Assembly (NCBI RefSeq): GCF_020217465.1
Contig: NZ_CP084115.1
Location: forward strand, 2,914,001 to 2,978,000
Reading direction: 5' to 3'
Source: Cobetia amphilecti
GTDB lineage: Bacteria > Pseudomonadota > Gammaproteobacteria > Pseudomonadales > Halomonadaceae
DNA: 64,000 nt
In this document: one piece after another, positions 9,343 to 18,223 of the stretch
Layout: each line of letters opens with the position of its first letter
Numbering within the stretch: position 1 is the stretch's first letter
The notes under the pieces: generated by a model
The model's input: the letters and a program-made list of their open reading frames with translations, nothing else
Databases searched by the model: none
Told to the model about the DNA's origin: nothing
Made by a program: the position numbers and the translations under genes

Positions 9343-10305
9343 GTGGATAAAGCATCCCGTTTGTTGCTGTTTCTCGATGTGGTAGAAGCACAGAGTTTTT
9401 CCAAGGCGGCTGACCATCGTCAGGTCAACCGCTCGGTGGTATCCAAGCAGATCAGCCGTCTGGAAGAAGAACTGCAGATTCGCCTGTTCAATCGCTCGAC
9501 TCGCTCGCTGGCCCTGACGGATGCGGGGCGCGAGATCCATCAGCACGCACTGCGTCTGCGTGAAGTGCTGGAAGATACCGACGATGTGGCCGGCGCCTAT
9601 CAGGATGGCCCGCGCGGCATCCTGAAGATCACCAGCCCGAGCCACTTCGGGCGCACCTATGTCGCCCAGGCCGTGCGCCTGTACATGGAGCGCTACCCGG
9701 ATACCCAGGTGGAAGTGCGCCTGGAAGACCACCTGACCGATCTGATCGGCGGCGGTTATGACCTGGCCATTCGCATGTCGGAGCTGGAAGACTCCAACCT
9801 GATCGCGCGTCCGCTGGCTGCACACCGTCACTTGATCTGTGCCTCGCCGGCCTTCATCGAGCGGCACGGCATGCCCCAGACCCCCGCCGATCTGTCTGGC
9901 CTGCCGGCAGCGGTGTATTCCCGCGATGGCTTCATTCTCGATCGCCTGCGCGTCTGCACCGAGAGCGGTGTCGAGGAAAAGGTGGCGCTGGATTCACGCC
10001 TCAAGGTCAACGATGCCGACGTGCTGATCGGCGCCATCAAGTCGGGTGCCTGCTATGGCATGGTGTCCGCGATCAACATCAAGGACGAGATCCTGAACGG
10101 CGAGCTGGTGCCGCTGTTGACCAACGTGCCGATGAAGCCACTGCCTTCGATCCACCTGGTCTACCCGCACCGCCAGTACCTGCCGCAGAAGACGCGTCGC
10201 TTCAGCGATTGCCTGCAGGAGGTCGTCGGCACGCCGCCCGTCTGGGAGCAACGCATTCCGGGCTTCGAGAACATGTACGGCTACGGTAGCGGTTGCAGCG
10301 AATGA
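9343..10305 (+). CDS. LysR-type transcriptional regulator
   Basis: A 320-residue LysR protein. The winged HTH occupies residues 1-60 (FLDVVEAQSFSKAADHRQ, RSVVSKQISRLEEELQIRLFNRSTRSLALTDAGRE), followed by a periplasmic-binding-like effector domain. This HTH resembles the AaeR/DsdC-like CrgA group. The start is GTG 9343 with GAGAGG upstream. It is divergent from the MATE exporter gene; regulation of that gene is a guess from position. The 374-bp gap 8969-9342 shows no clear promoter or repeat to me. Confidence 0.88.
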   Translation: MDKASRLLLFLDVVEAQSFSKAADHRQVNRSVVSKQISRLEEELQIRLFNRSTRSLALTDAGREIHQHALRLREVLEDTDDVAGAYQDGPRGILKITSPSHFGRTYVAQAVRLYMERYPDTQVEVRLEDHLTDLIGGGYDLAIRMSELEDSNLIARPLAAHRHLICASPAFIERHGMPQTPADLSGLPAAVYSRDGFILDRLRVCTESGVEEKVALDSRLKVNDADVLIGAIKSGACYGMVSAINIKDEILNGELVPLLTNVPMKPLPSIHLVYPHRQYLPQKTRRFSDCLQEVVGTPPVWEQRIPGFENMYGYGSGCSE

Positions 10306-10381
10306 GACGTCGCCACGGCTCTCGAGTCTGAACGCACGCCGTCACCTCCCGCGGCCACTGCCAGACTTGAATGCCCAGCAT

Positions 10382-10424
10382 GAAAACGCCCGCCATGCAG
10401 AGTCACTGCGTGGCGGGCGTTTTC
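10382..10424. terminator. Bidirectional terminator between LysR and the EAL gene
   Basis: Perfect 14-bp arms gaaaacgcccgcca / tggcgggcgttttc with a 15-base loop. A/T runs on both sides serve the convergent genes ending at 10305 and 10481. Confidence 0.85.
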
Positions 10425-10466
10425 ATTTCAGGCCCCTTTCATTTCAGCGCCCTTCATCTAGCACCC
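10421..10466. repeat. 16-bp tandem repeat downstream of the EAL gene
   Basis: tttcatttcaggcccc (10421-10436) and tttcatttcagcgccc (10437-10452), then a degenerate 14-base copy to 10466. The first unit overlaps the terminator arm. Confidence 0.6.
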
Positions 10467-10480
10467 TTCAAAAGAAACAC

Positions 10481-12334
10481 TCAAGGGCAGGGATGGATCG
10501 ACGGCTTGCGCTTGAGCCACTCGACCAGCTCCGGCAGACGCTTGGGCCGTGCATAGCGGAAGCCCTGCACCAGATGGCAACCCATCTCGACCAGCAGGCG
10601 CTCCTGCTCTGCGGTCTCGACACCCTCCGCCAGCACCTCCATGCCCAGGCTGTCGGCCAGCGAGATCGCGTGGGAGACGATGGCGCGGTCGCGGGCATCA
10701 TGGTCAAGGCTACCGACGAAGCGCTGATCGACCTTGAGGCGGCAAGCGCGCAGGTCGCGCACGTAGAGCAATGACGCAAAGCCGGTGCCGAAATCATCGA
10801 TCGCCAGACGCACGCCGCGTTCGATCAGGCCGGTCAGTCGCTCCACGACGCGATCGAGATCCGGCACGCGTGAGGATTCGGTGATCTCGAGCTCCAGGCG
10901 TTCCGGCGCGAAGTCATGGCGCGCCAGAGCCTCCGAGACGCGCTCGGGGAAGCCGGGATCACGAAATTCCTGAGCCGAGACATTGATCGCCACCGACAAT
11001 GGCTTGCCGTTGGGCGTCACCAGGTCACGCGTCGCCGAGAGGGCCGTGTCCATCACCCGCGCGCCGACGGTGCCGATCAAGCCGTACTGCTCCGCCAGCG
11101 GGATGAAGCGCCCCGGCCCGATGGTGCCAAGCTCGGGGTGGTCCCAGCGCACCAGCACCTCGACGCCGACGGCCTCGCCACTGGCGAGGTCGAACTGGGG
11201 CTGGAAGGCGAGATCCAGCTCTTCGAGATGCTCGCGCAGGTCACTGGTCAGGCGATAGTCGTTGAGGTGCTGCATGTGCGCGCCGGGCGAGAACACATGC
11301 AGGGGGCCGCAGACATCGATGTCATCGTATTCCCCGTGCAACATGGCGAGTTCGGCCAGGTGCATCAGGCGATGGGCACGACGTGCGTGCTGCGGCGCCA
11401 GACTGATGCCGACCCGCGCCGTGACCGGCAGGGCCTTGCCATCCAGTCGCATCAGCATCACCAGCCGTTCGCACAGCTCGTTGGCACGCGCGATCAGGCT
11501 GGCCTCATCCCCGACGAAGAACAGCGCGAAGGCATTGCCCAGCGGGCGGCAGACCAGGGCGTCGCGATACTGCAGGGACATGGCTTCTGCCACCCGCTCC
11601 AGCAGCGGATCGATGCGTTCGGCACCGTGCGCCGAGTTGATGATTTCCAGGTGGGTCAGCGACAGGTAAATGATGCCGCCATCGATGCTGCCGTCGACGC
11701 TTTCTTCCAGCAGCAGTTCATCGATCTGGGCATTGAAGCGATCGCGCGACAGCAGGTTGATGGGCTGCAGGCGGCGCAGGGCGATCAAGACCTTGTCATC
11801 CACCCCGGCCGCCCGGGCCTCCGCCAGCCCCGAGAACGGCGCCTTGAGGCGGACTCGCCGCTCGCTGACCGGCTCGAGACGCGGCCGCTCGGTGCCGAAC
11901 AGCTCCTGCCAGCCACAGGTGTTGGCCACCAGACACTCGGCATCGAAGATCGCCATGCGCCACGGCAGATTGGCCTTCTGCACCAGCAGCCATTCTCCCA
12001 GCTCGCCGGTGATGCCCATCAACCAGAAACCGGGCTGGCCGCTGATACCACAAGGCTCCGGCTGCTTGGGCAACGGGGATGGCAGCTCCGGCACTCTGTC
12101 TTCCTGTCGAGCGCGCGGCGACGTCCAGGCGAGTTGGCCGAAGCGGTCATGAATCCACAACGGCTCTTCGATGGACGACAGCAATTTGATCAAGATATCG
12201 AGAGGCACGCTCACTCCACCTGCAGTCATAAGGAAAATGGCTTGATGCCCCGCAAGGGCCGCCTGTCGCCAGTGATGCTGGCCGTTGGCTGGCGCAACGC
12301 GGGTAACACCGCCGGGACATGACACGTCATTCAC
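10481..12334 (-). CDS. PAS-degenerate GGDEF-EAL protein, probable c-di-GMP phosphodiesterase
   Basis: A protein of up to 617 residues. A PAS-like sensor (LLSSIEEPLWIHDRFGQLAWTS) is followed at about 190-350 by a GGDEF-type domain whose signature is lost (RPLGNAFALFF in its place). The C-terminal EAL domain is intact in motif: EVLVR near 390, INVSAQEF, LELEITES, IDDFGTGFASL near 510, LKVDQRFV and AEGVET. It should therefore hydrolyse c-di-GMP and not make it. No transmembrane segment is evident, so it is probably cytoplasmic. The start is uncertain: ATG 12334 has GGAAG upstream; ATG 12229 (MTAGGVSVPLDIL) begins directly at the PAS but lacks a clear ribosome site. Confidence 0.88.
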   Translation of the reverse strand: MNDVSCPGGVTRVAPANGQHHWRQAALAGHQAIFLMTAGGVSVPLDILIKLLSSIEEPLWIHDRFGQLAWTSPRARQEDRVPELPSPLPKQPEPCGISGQPGFWLMGITGELGEWLLVQKANLPWRMAIFDAECLVANTCGWQELFGTERPRLEPVSERRVRLKAPFSGLAEARAAGVDDKVLIALRRLQPINLLSRDRFNAQIDELLLEESVDGSIDGGIIYLSLTHLEIINSAHGAERIDPLLERVAEAMSLQYRDALVCRPLGNAFALFFVGDEASLIARANELCERLVMLMRLDGKALPVTARVGISLAPQHARRAHRLMHLAELAMLHGEYDDIDVCGPLHVFSPGAHMQHLNDYRLTSDLREHLEELDLAFQPQFDLASGEAVGVEVLVRWDHPELGTIGPGRFIPLAEQYGLIGTVGARVMDTALSATRDLVTPNGKPLSVAINVSAQEFRDPGFPERVSEALARHDFAPERLELEITESSRVPDLDRVVERLTGLIERGVRLAIDDFGTGFASLLYVRDLRACRLKVDQRFVGSLDHDARDRAIVSHAISLADSLGMEVLAEGVETAEQERLLVEMGCHLVQGFRYARPKRLPELVEWLKRKPSIHPCP

Positions 12335-12953
12335 GCTTCCGGCTGTTCTCGCGCTTATCTGCTTACACCTGCTTTCATTGTCACCGCTGGCTGCCGCAAG
12401 GCCCGGGCCGCATGGCTAATGCGGCAATGTCCGGGCGCCCATGCTACTCCTCCCATGGACATCACCAGGCGCCAGACTGCTGCACTTTGTCTCTTCTGAT
12501 CGCCCTTTTGAGCACACACTTGAACGCCAGCGCCTCCCCGTCTCGCCTGTCACTTGACGCTGCTCCAGGCGCCATCGCGAGAGCCACTCCCGGAGCCATT
12601 CGGCAAGCCACTCAGCCGGCTCCTCAACCTGCTCCTCAACCCGTCATTCCGAAGTGCGTGCCGTCAGGCGAAGCACTAGGTGGACAAGCGTGCAGCACAC
12701 AGACGACTCTCTCTCTACGCTTCGCTAATACTCCGAGTCTATGCCAGCCTGTGGTGCGGGTACCAAGGCTATTTTCTCGCCGACTCAACGCTTGGTTGCC
12801 ATGGCCGCTTCAGAACCTGGCGACAGGCGGTGTATCCGCGCCCCGCACCAGTGCACGAGTGGCATCAAGGCGTGTGGAAGAGTAGGATAGGCGCCCGTTT
12901 CGCCCGGACCGGATCCCGGGCGCCGAATCCATCGGTCAAAGAAATTCTCCGTC
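12335..12953. other. 619-bp intergenic region upstream of queC
   Basis: No convincing gene. An open frame at 12319-12885 (+) encodes a Ser/Pro/Cys-rich sequence with no recognisable domain and is probably spurious. An 8-bp inverted repeat (ggcgcccg 12890-12897 / cgggcgcc 12917-12924) lies 29 bases before the queC start, which lacks a Shine-Dalgarno. I do not recognise a preQ1 riboswitch here. Confidence 0.5.
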
Positions 12954-13697
12954 ATGACTCTCAACGTCCAGAATTCCGCTGTACCCGCTTCTGCCTCCTC
13001 TGCAGAGCGCCCCCGCGCCGTCGTCATCTACTCCGGTGGCATGGACTCCTACACTGTCCTGCACCAGGCGCTGAAGGAAGGCTTCGAGGTACATGCCCTC
13101 TCCTTCCATTATGGCCAACGTCACTCGCGTGAGCTCGACGTCGCACGCCAGGTCTGCGAGTCGCTGGGCGTCGCCCACGAAGTCGTCGACATTCGCGCCA
13201 TCCATGGCCTGATCGACAACTCCGCACTGACCAACAGTGACCAGGCGATGCCCAAGGCCGACTACGACGAGGCCTCCATGACCTCGACCGTGGTGCCCAA
13301 CCGCAACATGATCCTGCTGTCGCTGGCCATCGCCAAGGCCGTCAACATCGAGGCCGAGGTCTGCTTCTATGGTGCCCACGGTGGCGATCACGTGCTCTAC
13401 CCGGATTGCCGTCCGGAGTTCGTCGACAAGATGAACGCCGTCGCCGCCATCGCCAACTTCTCGCCAGTGGAGATTCGCGCGCCCTTCCTGCACGCGAGCA
13501 AGGACGAGATTCTGGCCGCCGGCATCGCCATGCAGCTCGATTATGCCCAGACCTGGACCTGCTACGAAGGCCGCGAACTGGCCTGCGGGGAATGCGGCAG
13601 CTGCCGTGAGCGTCTCGAGGCCTTCGCCGCCCATGGGCTGAGCGATCCGCTCGGTTACGAAACGACCGACTCGGCCAAGGGCGCAGGCACTCTCTGA
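12954..13697 (+). CDS. queC: 7-cyano-7-deazaguanine synthase
   Basis: A 247-residue ATP-dependent PP-loop enzyme. It converts 7-carboxy-7-deazaguanine and ammonia to preQ0 for queuosine tRNA modification. [18 protein letters not shown] contains the SGGxDS loop near residue 27. [15 protein letters not shown] is typical of QueC, and [15 protein letters not shown] near 208 is the zinc-binding cysteine cluster. The start ATG 12954 is poorly supported by a ribosome site; the first 20 residues are Ala/Ser-rich and could be partly non-native. It overlaps queE by one base (TGATG). Confidence 0.95.
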   Translation: MTLNVQNSAVPASASSAERPRAVVIYSGGMDSYTVLHQALKEGFEVHALSFHYGQRHSRELDVARQVCESLGVAHEVVDIRAIHGLIDNSALTNSDQAMPKADYDEASMTSTVVPNRNMILLSLAIAKAVNIEAEVCFYGAHGGDHVLYPDCRPEFVDKMNAVAAIANFSPVEIRAPFLHASKDEILAAGIAMQLDYAQTWTCYEGRELACGECGSCRERLEAFAAHGLSDPLGYETTDSAKGAGTL

Positions 13698-14389
13698 TGT
13701 ATACGGTAAAGGAAGCGTTCTACACCCTGCAGGGCGAAGGTGCTCGCGCAGGGCGCGCCAGCGTGTTCTGCCGCTTTGCCGGCTGCAATCTGTGGAGTGG
13801 CCGCGAGCAGGACCGCGACACCTCGGTCTGCCGCTTCTGCGACACCGATTTCGTCGGCACCAACGGCCAGAATGGCGGCAAGTTCCGCACCGCAAACGCG
13901 CTGGCGGACTTTTTGGCCAGCCTGTGGCCGGAACACACCGGCATCGCCACGCCCTATGTGGTCTTCACCGGCGGTGAGCCGCTGTTGCAGCTCGACAGCG
14001 AGCTGGTGGACGCGATGCACGCCCGCGGTTTCGAGATCGCGGTGGAGACCAACGGCACCGTCGAGCCGCCTGCCGGCATCGACTGGCTGTGTGTCAGCCC
14101 CAAGGGCGCAAGCGAGCTGGTCCTCACCGGCGGCGATGAGCTCAAGCTCGTCTACCCGCAGCCGGAGGCCCTGCCGGAGCGCTTCGCCAGCCTGGACTTC
14201 GCGCACTTCTATCTGCAGCCACTGGATACCGCCGCCCTCGATGCCCTGCCCGCGCCTGCCGCGGCCCGCGAGCATTACCGCGAGGTGCTGGCGTCCGACA
14301 CGCCGATGAACCAGTGCGTCAGCTACTGCATGCGCAATCCCCAGTGGCAGCTCTCGCTGCAGACTCACAAGATCAGTGGTATCGATTGA
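13697..14389 (+). CDS. queE: 7-carboxy-7-deazaguanine synthase (radical SAM)
   Basis: A 230-residue QueE. It rearranges 6-carboxy-tetrahydropterin to 7-carboxy-7-deazaguanine using a [4Fe-4S] cluster and SAM. YTLQGEGARAGRASVFCRFAGCNLW is followed by DTSVCRFCDTDF, giving the expanded C-x14-C-x2-C variant of the cluster motif rather than the classic CxxxCxxC. The glycine-rich FTGGEPLLQ SAM segment follows. The order queC-queE-queD-like with one-base and four-base overlaps shows translational coupling. Confidence 0.94.
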   Translation: MYTVKEAFYTLQGEGARAGRASVFCRFAGCNLWSGREQDRDTSVCRFCDTDFVGTNGQNGGKFRTANALADFLASLWPEHTGIATPYVVFTGGEPLLQLDSELVDAMHARGFEIAVETNGTVEPPAGIDWLCVSPKGASELVLTGGDELKLVYPQPEALPERFASLDFAHFYLQPLDTAALDALPAPAAAREHYREVLASDTPMNQCVSYCMRNPQWQLSLQTHKISGID

Positions 14390-15297
14390 TGACCGCAATG
14401 ACTCCCAAGACCCTGTTCGTCAGGGCCCTCACCGCGGTGGATGCCTCGGTGTGGAGCAATACCCGCGGCCTGTACGGCATCAGCCAGCATCTGGACCTGG
14501 AGCTGGACGGCGCCGTCGGCCATGACGGCATGCTGTTCGACTTCGGCGACGTCAAGCCGTGGGCCAAGCGCATGATCGATCAGGACGCCGATCACACCCT
14601 GATCGTGCCCAGCCAGGCCGAAGGCGTGAGCGTCACGGACTGTCCGGAAGGACTGTGCCTGCGCTTCACCCAGCCCTACGCCATGGAAGTGCGCGGCCCG
14701 CGTCAAGCCTTCTGCCTGCTGCCGGTGACCGAGGTCACCACCGAGGTGCTGGCCAACCACTTCGAGAAGCTGCTGACTCGCCGCCTGCCGCCGCGCGTCG
14801 AGGCGCTGCGCGTGCGTCTGCGAGACGAGACCATCGACGGCGCCGCCTACACCTACAGTCATGGCCTGCGTCATCACAGTGGCAACTGCCAGCGTATCGC
14901 GCATGGGCATCGCTCGCCGCTGATCATCGAGCGCAATGGTGTGCGGGACACGGCGCTGGAAGCCGAGTGGGCCGAGAAGCTCAACGACCGCTACCTGGCC
15001 GAGGAAGGCGATCTGATCGACCGCCCGGGGCGTGAGCTGGTATTCAGCTATGAAGCGCCGCAGGGCAGGTTCCGCATCCGCCTGCCGCGCAAGCAGGTCT
15101 GGCTGCTGCCGACACCGACCACCATCGAGTGGATCGCCGACTGGCTGGCGCGCCAGATCGCCCTCGACAGCGGTGACAGCATCCGCGTCGAAGCCTACGA
15201 GGGCATCAACAAGGGTGCCATCGCGCGCCATACCCCGCAGACGGCGCGCGAGCCGCTCGTCCTTCCCGAGCACGAAGACACGTCCGCCACCTCATGA
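14389..15297 (+). CDS. Two-domain QueD-like (6-carboxytetrahydropterin synthase family) protein
   Basis: A 302-residue protein, more than twice canonical QueD (about 120). Residues 4-150 resemble a T-fold (GMLFDFGDVKPWAKRMIDQDADHTLIVP, TTEVLANHFEKLL) but lack the catalytic cysteine and zinc-binding His-x-His. Residues 160-290 carry them: SHGLRHHSGNCQRIAHGHRS matches the C...HGH motif, and IRVEAYEGINKGAI matches the glutamate segment of QueD. I read it as a tandem duplication with a degenerate N-half. Being coupled to queE by TGATG and with no other queD visible, it probably supplies 6-carboxytetrahydropterin. Start ATG 14389 was chosen for the overlap; a start at 14314 inside queE is unlikely. 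Function is inferred. Confidence 0.78.
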   Translation: MTAMTPKTLFVRALTAVDASVWSNTRGLYGISQHLDLELDGAVGHDGMLFDFGDVKPWAKRMIDQDADHTLIVPSQAEGVSVTDCPEGLCLRFTQPYAMEVRGPRQAFCLLPVTEVTTEVLANHFEKLLTRRLPPRVEALRVRLRDETIDGAAYTYSHGLRHHSGNCQRIAHGHRSPLIIERNGVRDTALEAEWAEKLNDRYLAEEGDLIDRPGRELVFSYEAPQGRFRIRLPRKQVWLLPTPTTIEWIADWLARQIALDSGDSIRVEAYEGINKGAIARHTPQTAREPLVLPEHEDTSATS

Positions 15298-15581
15298 CGC
15301 AGACTGCCGCCCCTTCTGCAGATGCTGTCGCTCCCGGCTGTCGTGCCGGTTGTGGCGGCTGCTGCATCGCCCCCTCGATCTCGAGCCCGATTCCCGGCAT
15401 GCCCAATGGCAAGCCGGCGGGGGTGCGTTGCGTGCAGCTGGATGACGACAATCTGTGCAAGCTGTTCGGCACGCCGCAGCGCCCGGCGGTGTGCGGCGAC
15501 TTCGATTTCGATCACGAGCTGTGTGGCGATTCCCGCGAAGAGGCCCTGCGCCTGATCGGCGAGTGGGAGCGCCTGACGTGA
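15294..15581 (+). CDS. YkgJ-family cysteine cluster protein
   Basis: A 95-residue protein with a Cys-rich N-terminal half (CRAGCGGCCIAPSISSPIPG, then RCVQLDDDNLCKLFG and VCGDFDFDHELCGD). This is the pattern of YkgJ/UPF0153 proteins, thought to bind an Fe-S cluster or zinc. The start overlaps the preceding stop by four bases (ATGA), so it is the last cistron of the que operon. Biochemical role unknown; a link to queuosine synthesis rests only on operon position. Confidence 0.85.
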   Translation: MTQTAAPSADAVAPGCRAGCGGCCIAPSISSPIPGMPNGKPAGVRCVQLDDDNLCKLFGTPQRPAVCGDFDFDHELCGDSREEALRLIGEWERLT

Positions 15582-15610
15582 GAGGTACTCCCTGAGGGAG
15601 GCGCCTCTGC

Positions 15611-16846
15611 TCACTCGCCGAAGAAGTTGAAGGGCCTGGCGGCACCGTCGCTGCGACAGGCCAGCAAGGCCGCATTCAGCTGACGGGAATCCTCAAGCGG
15701 CAACGCAGCCACCATCCCCTCCTGCTCCTGCTCCTGGCCCTGCCCGCCCAGCGGTGCAATCAGCTCAAGCCGCGAATCCTCGCGCCAACTGGACGGCGCA
15801 AGCTCGGCACGCCCATTGGCGCGGTTATAGCTGCGCCAACCATCCTGGGTATGAAAGATGCCCTTGATGCGCCACTCACGCGGCAGGCCATCCAGCCACT
15901 GGGTCACCTGATCGAGGTCGAACACCTCGCTTGCGGCGATTCGCCAGCCCAGACTGGCATGCTCAAGCCCCTCGGCCTGTTCGATCACCGGCGCGCCGGG
16001 CAGCGGCATCACACCTGAGGCGGACGGCTCATCACTGGCCTGCGCCGCCAGACGCGCCCTATCCCGTGCAGCGCGATGGGCGGACGGCATGCTGATCTCG
16101 GGCTGGTCTTCACGCGCTGCGCTTACGTGCCCGCCGCCCTGGCGCTGAGGCGCGCGTTCTGCTGACAGCAGCCAATCGATCAGTGCGACCTTCTGACCGG
16201 CCATGCGAGCCTGCGGCGGCTGGCTTTCGCCGTCGGCTCTGCCCAGTTCACCGACCCAGCGCTTGCGCGGCCACATCCCCGCCAGAAACTCATGCGCGGC
16301 CGCCAGCTGCTGCTCAGTCGCCAGATCACGCTTGCTGAGCACCACGCCGCCCGCCAGCGTCAACTGGTCCTGGAAGGTGCCGTGTTCGCGCGTGCGGGTA
16401 TCGTCCAGTGCGCGCGGGTCCAGCAGGGTGATGACTTCCTCGAGCGCAAGCGCCGAGGCCAGCCCCTCACTGCGCAGCACATCGATCAGCCCCGCCGGAT
16501 GGCCCAGCCCCGAGGGCTCGATGATCAGACGGTCAGGTCGCGTCTGATGGATCAGGCTGACCAGCCCCGCCTGCAGCACGAAGGCCAGCTGACAGCACAG
16601 ACACCCGCCGGGCAGTCCCTTGACGCTGACATCCTCGCGCCCGGCAAACAGTGCCTGGTCGATCCCCACCTGCCCGAACTCATTGACCAGGATCGCCCAG
16701 TGCTCATCCGCTGGCTTGGCCGCGACCAATGCCTGGATGAAACTGCTCTTGCCCGTTCCCAGAAAGCCGGTGATCAGATGCACCGGAATCGGAGCTGGTT
16801 CCGTCGGGGCGTCGCCACTTCTGGCGCCGCGTGAAGCCACAGACAT
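15611..16846 (-). CDS. COG0523 / CobW-like GTPase (metallochaperone family)
   Basis: A 411-residue G3E-family GTPase. The P-loop is ITGFLGTGKSSFIQAL near residues 26-35, GGCLCCQLAF near 83 is the CxCC metal-binding motif, and LIIEPSGLGHPAGLID and VVLSKRDLA are switch/NKxD-like segments. The C-terminal CobW_C part (GIFHTQDGWRSYNRANGR) is present, but between them lies a low-complexity stretch (about 225-275, Gln/Arg/Glu-rich). Close relatives include YeiR/YjiA and zinc-dependent members. Substrate metalloenzyme unknown. Convergent with the que operon, 29 bp apart, without an obvious terminator. Start supported by GGAG. Confidence 0.88.
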   Translation of the reverse strand: MSVASRGARSGDAPTEPAPIPVHLITGFLGTGKSSFIQALVAAKPADEHWAILVNEFGQVGIDQALFAGREDVSVKGLPGGCLCCQLAFVLQAGLVSLIHQTRPDRLIIEPSGLGHPAGLIDVLRSEGLASALALEEVITLLDPRALDDTRTREHGTFQDQLTLAGGVVLSKRDLATEQQLAAAHEFLAGMWPRKRWVGELGRADGESQPPQARMAGQKVALIDWLLSAERAPQRQGGGHVSAAREDQPEISMPSAHRAARDRARLAAQASDEPSASGVMPLPGAPVIEQAEGLEHASLGWRIAASEVFDLDQVTQWLDGLPREWRIKGIFHTQDGWRSYNRANGRAELAPSSWREDSRLELIAPLGGQGQEQEQEGMVAALPLEDSRQLNAALLACRSDGAARPFNFFGE

Positions 16847-17004
16847 GCTGAAATCTCCGCAAGATGAAGGGCGTGCAAAAGGTTATAGAGTAACAAAAAC
16901 CGGCCGGCGACGAAGTCTCGTCAAGTGAATCCGGCCTTTTGGCGTGACGCGATCTGGCGATCGGCAAGCTGCAACAAGTGGGAAGACAAGGGGGGAGATA
17001 CGTA

Positions 17005-17037
17005 AAACCCCTCGCCACCAGAGGTGACGAGGGGTTT
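17005..17037 (-). terminator. Terminator of the YqhD-like gene
   Basis: Arms aaacccctcg / cgaggggttt plus inner pairs, loop near 17020. It lies 35 bases past the stop on the minus strand. Confidence 0.8.
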
Positions 17038-17071
17038 GAGGCTGACACTCGAGCCTGACTGACGCGTGCGA

Positions 17072-18223
17072 TCAGGCAGCGCGGGTCAGGATACGACGCG
17101 CCACGTCCGGCGTGATATCGCCGTGCTCACCGATGGCGGTGAAGCCGTGACGGGTCAGGTTGTCGACCAGCTGATCGATGCTATCGGCACTGATACCGGC
17201 TTCGCTCAACGACACCGGCGCGCCCAGACGAGTGAAGAAGTCACGGGTCTTGTCGATGGCGGCGCGCGCGACGCTCTCCTCATCGCCCTCCAGCGCCCAG
17301 ACGCGACGACCGTATTGCGCCAGCTTGGCACGCTTGGCCTCGAACAGCTCTTCCCACAGCGCCGGCATCACGATGGTCAGGGTGCGACCATGATCGACAC
17401 CGTGCAGTGCGGTGATCTCGTGACCGATCATGTGGGTGGCCCAGTCCTGCGGCACGCCACGCCCGATCAGGCCGTTGAGGCCCAGATTGGCGGCCCACAT
17501 GATGTTGGCGCGTACGGTCAGATCATCCGGCTGGCTCAGCACCTTGGGGCCTTCCTCGATCAGCGTCATCAGCAGCCCCTCGGAGAAGCGGTCCTGCACC
17601 GGGGCATTGACCGGATAGGTCAGGTACTGCTCGCTGACGTGAATGAAGGCATCGACGACGCCATTCACGCTCTGACGCTCCGGCAGGGTCAGGGTGGTGG
17701 CCGGGTCCAGCACCGCGAAGCGCGGGTAGGCCAGCTCACTGAACATCGGCAGCTTGTCGTGGGTCTCGTAGTTGGTGACCACGGCGTTGCCATTGGACTC
17801 GGAGCCCGTGGCCGGCAGTGTCAGCACCACACCCAGCGGCAGCGCCGTCTCGGGGTGCTTGCCCTCAGCGAGAATCTCCCACGGATCACCGGCATGACAG
17901 GCGGCGAGCGCGAGGAACTTGCTGCCATCGGCGACGCTGCCACCTCCGACCGCCAGCAGATAATCGATCTTCTCGCGCTTGATGACTTCCAGGGCTTCGA
18001 GCAGGGTGTGATAGCTCGGGTTCGGCTCGATGCCGCCGAAGCTCCACCACTGACGGCCTTCCAGTGCGGCTTCGATCTGATCCATCACGCCGTTGCGCTT
18101 GATCGACCCACCACCGTAGGTGACCAGCACGCGGGCATCCGCCGGAATCTCGTCACGCACCTTGGCGATCTGGCCGGCACCGAAGTGCACGCGGGTCGGG
18201 TTCTGATAGGTAAAGTCCTGCAT
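17072..18223 (-). CDS. yqhD: Iron-containing (type III) alcohol dehydrogenase, YqhD-like
   Basis: A 383-residue NAD(P)H-dependent aldehyde reductase. The N-terminal MQDFTYQNPTRVHFGAGQIAKV and the nucleotide-binding LLAVGGGSVADGSKFLA are characteristic of YqhD/BDH proteins. Metal ligands are seen in VNGVVDAFIHVSEQY (Asp, His), IGHEITALHGVDHG (two His). It would reduce short-chain or lipid-peroxidation aldehydes with NADPH in the cytoplasm. Length equals E. coli YqhD (387). Start supported by GGAG (ctccgcgaggagagc side). No adjacent regulator of the YqhC type. Confidence 0.92.
   Translation of the reverse strand: MQDFTYQNPTRVHFGAGQIAKVRDEIPADARVLVTYGGGSIKRNGVMDQIEAALEGRQWWSFGGIEPNPSYHTLLEALEVIKREKIDYLLAVGGGSVADGSKFLALAACHAGDPWEILAEGKHPETALPLGVVLTLPATGSESNGNAVVTNYETHDKLPMFSELAYPRFAVLDPATTLTLPERQSVNGVVDAFIHVSEQYLTYPVNAPVQDRFSEGLLMTLIEEGPKVLSQPDDLTVRANIMWAANLGLNGLIGRGVPQDWATHMIGHEITALHGVDHGRTLTIVMPALWEELFEAKRAKLAQYGRRVWALEGDEESVARAAIDKTRDFFTRLGAPVSLSEAGISADSIDQLVDNLTRHGFTAIGEHGDITPDVARRILTRAA

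Noticed and set aside
10916-12322. 468-codon open frame antisense to the EAL protein
   Set aside because: Antisense shadow of a multi-motif coding sequence.
12319-12885. Open frame of 188 codons upstream of queC
   Set aside because: Ser/Pro/Cys-rich translation without domain or ribosome site; probably intergenic sequence in a high-GC genome.
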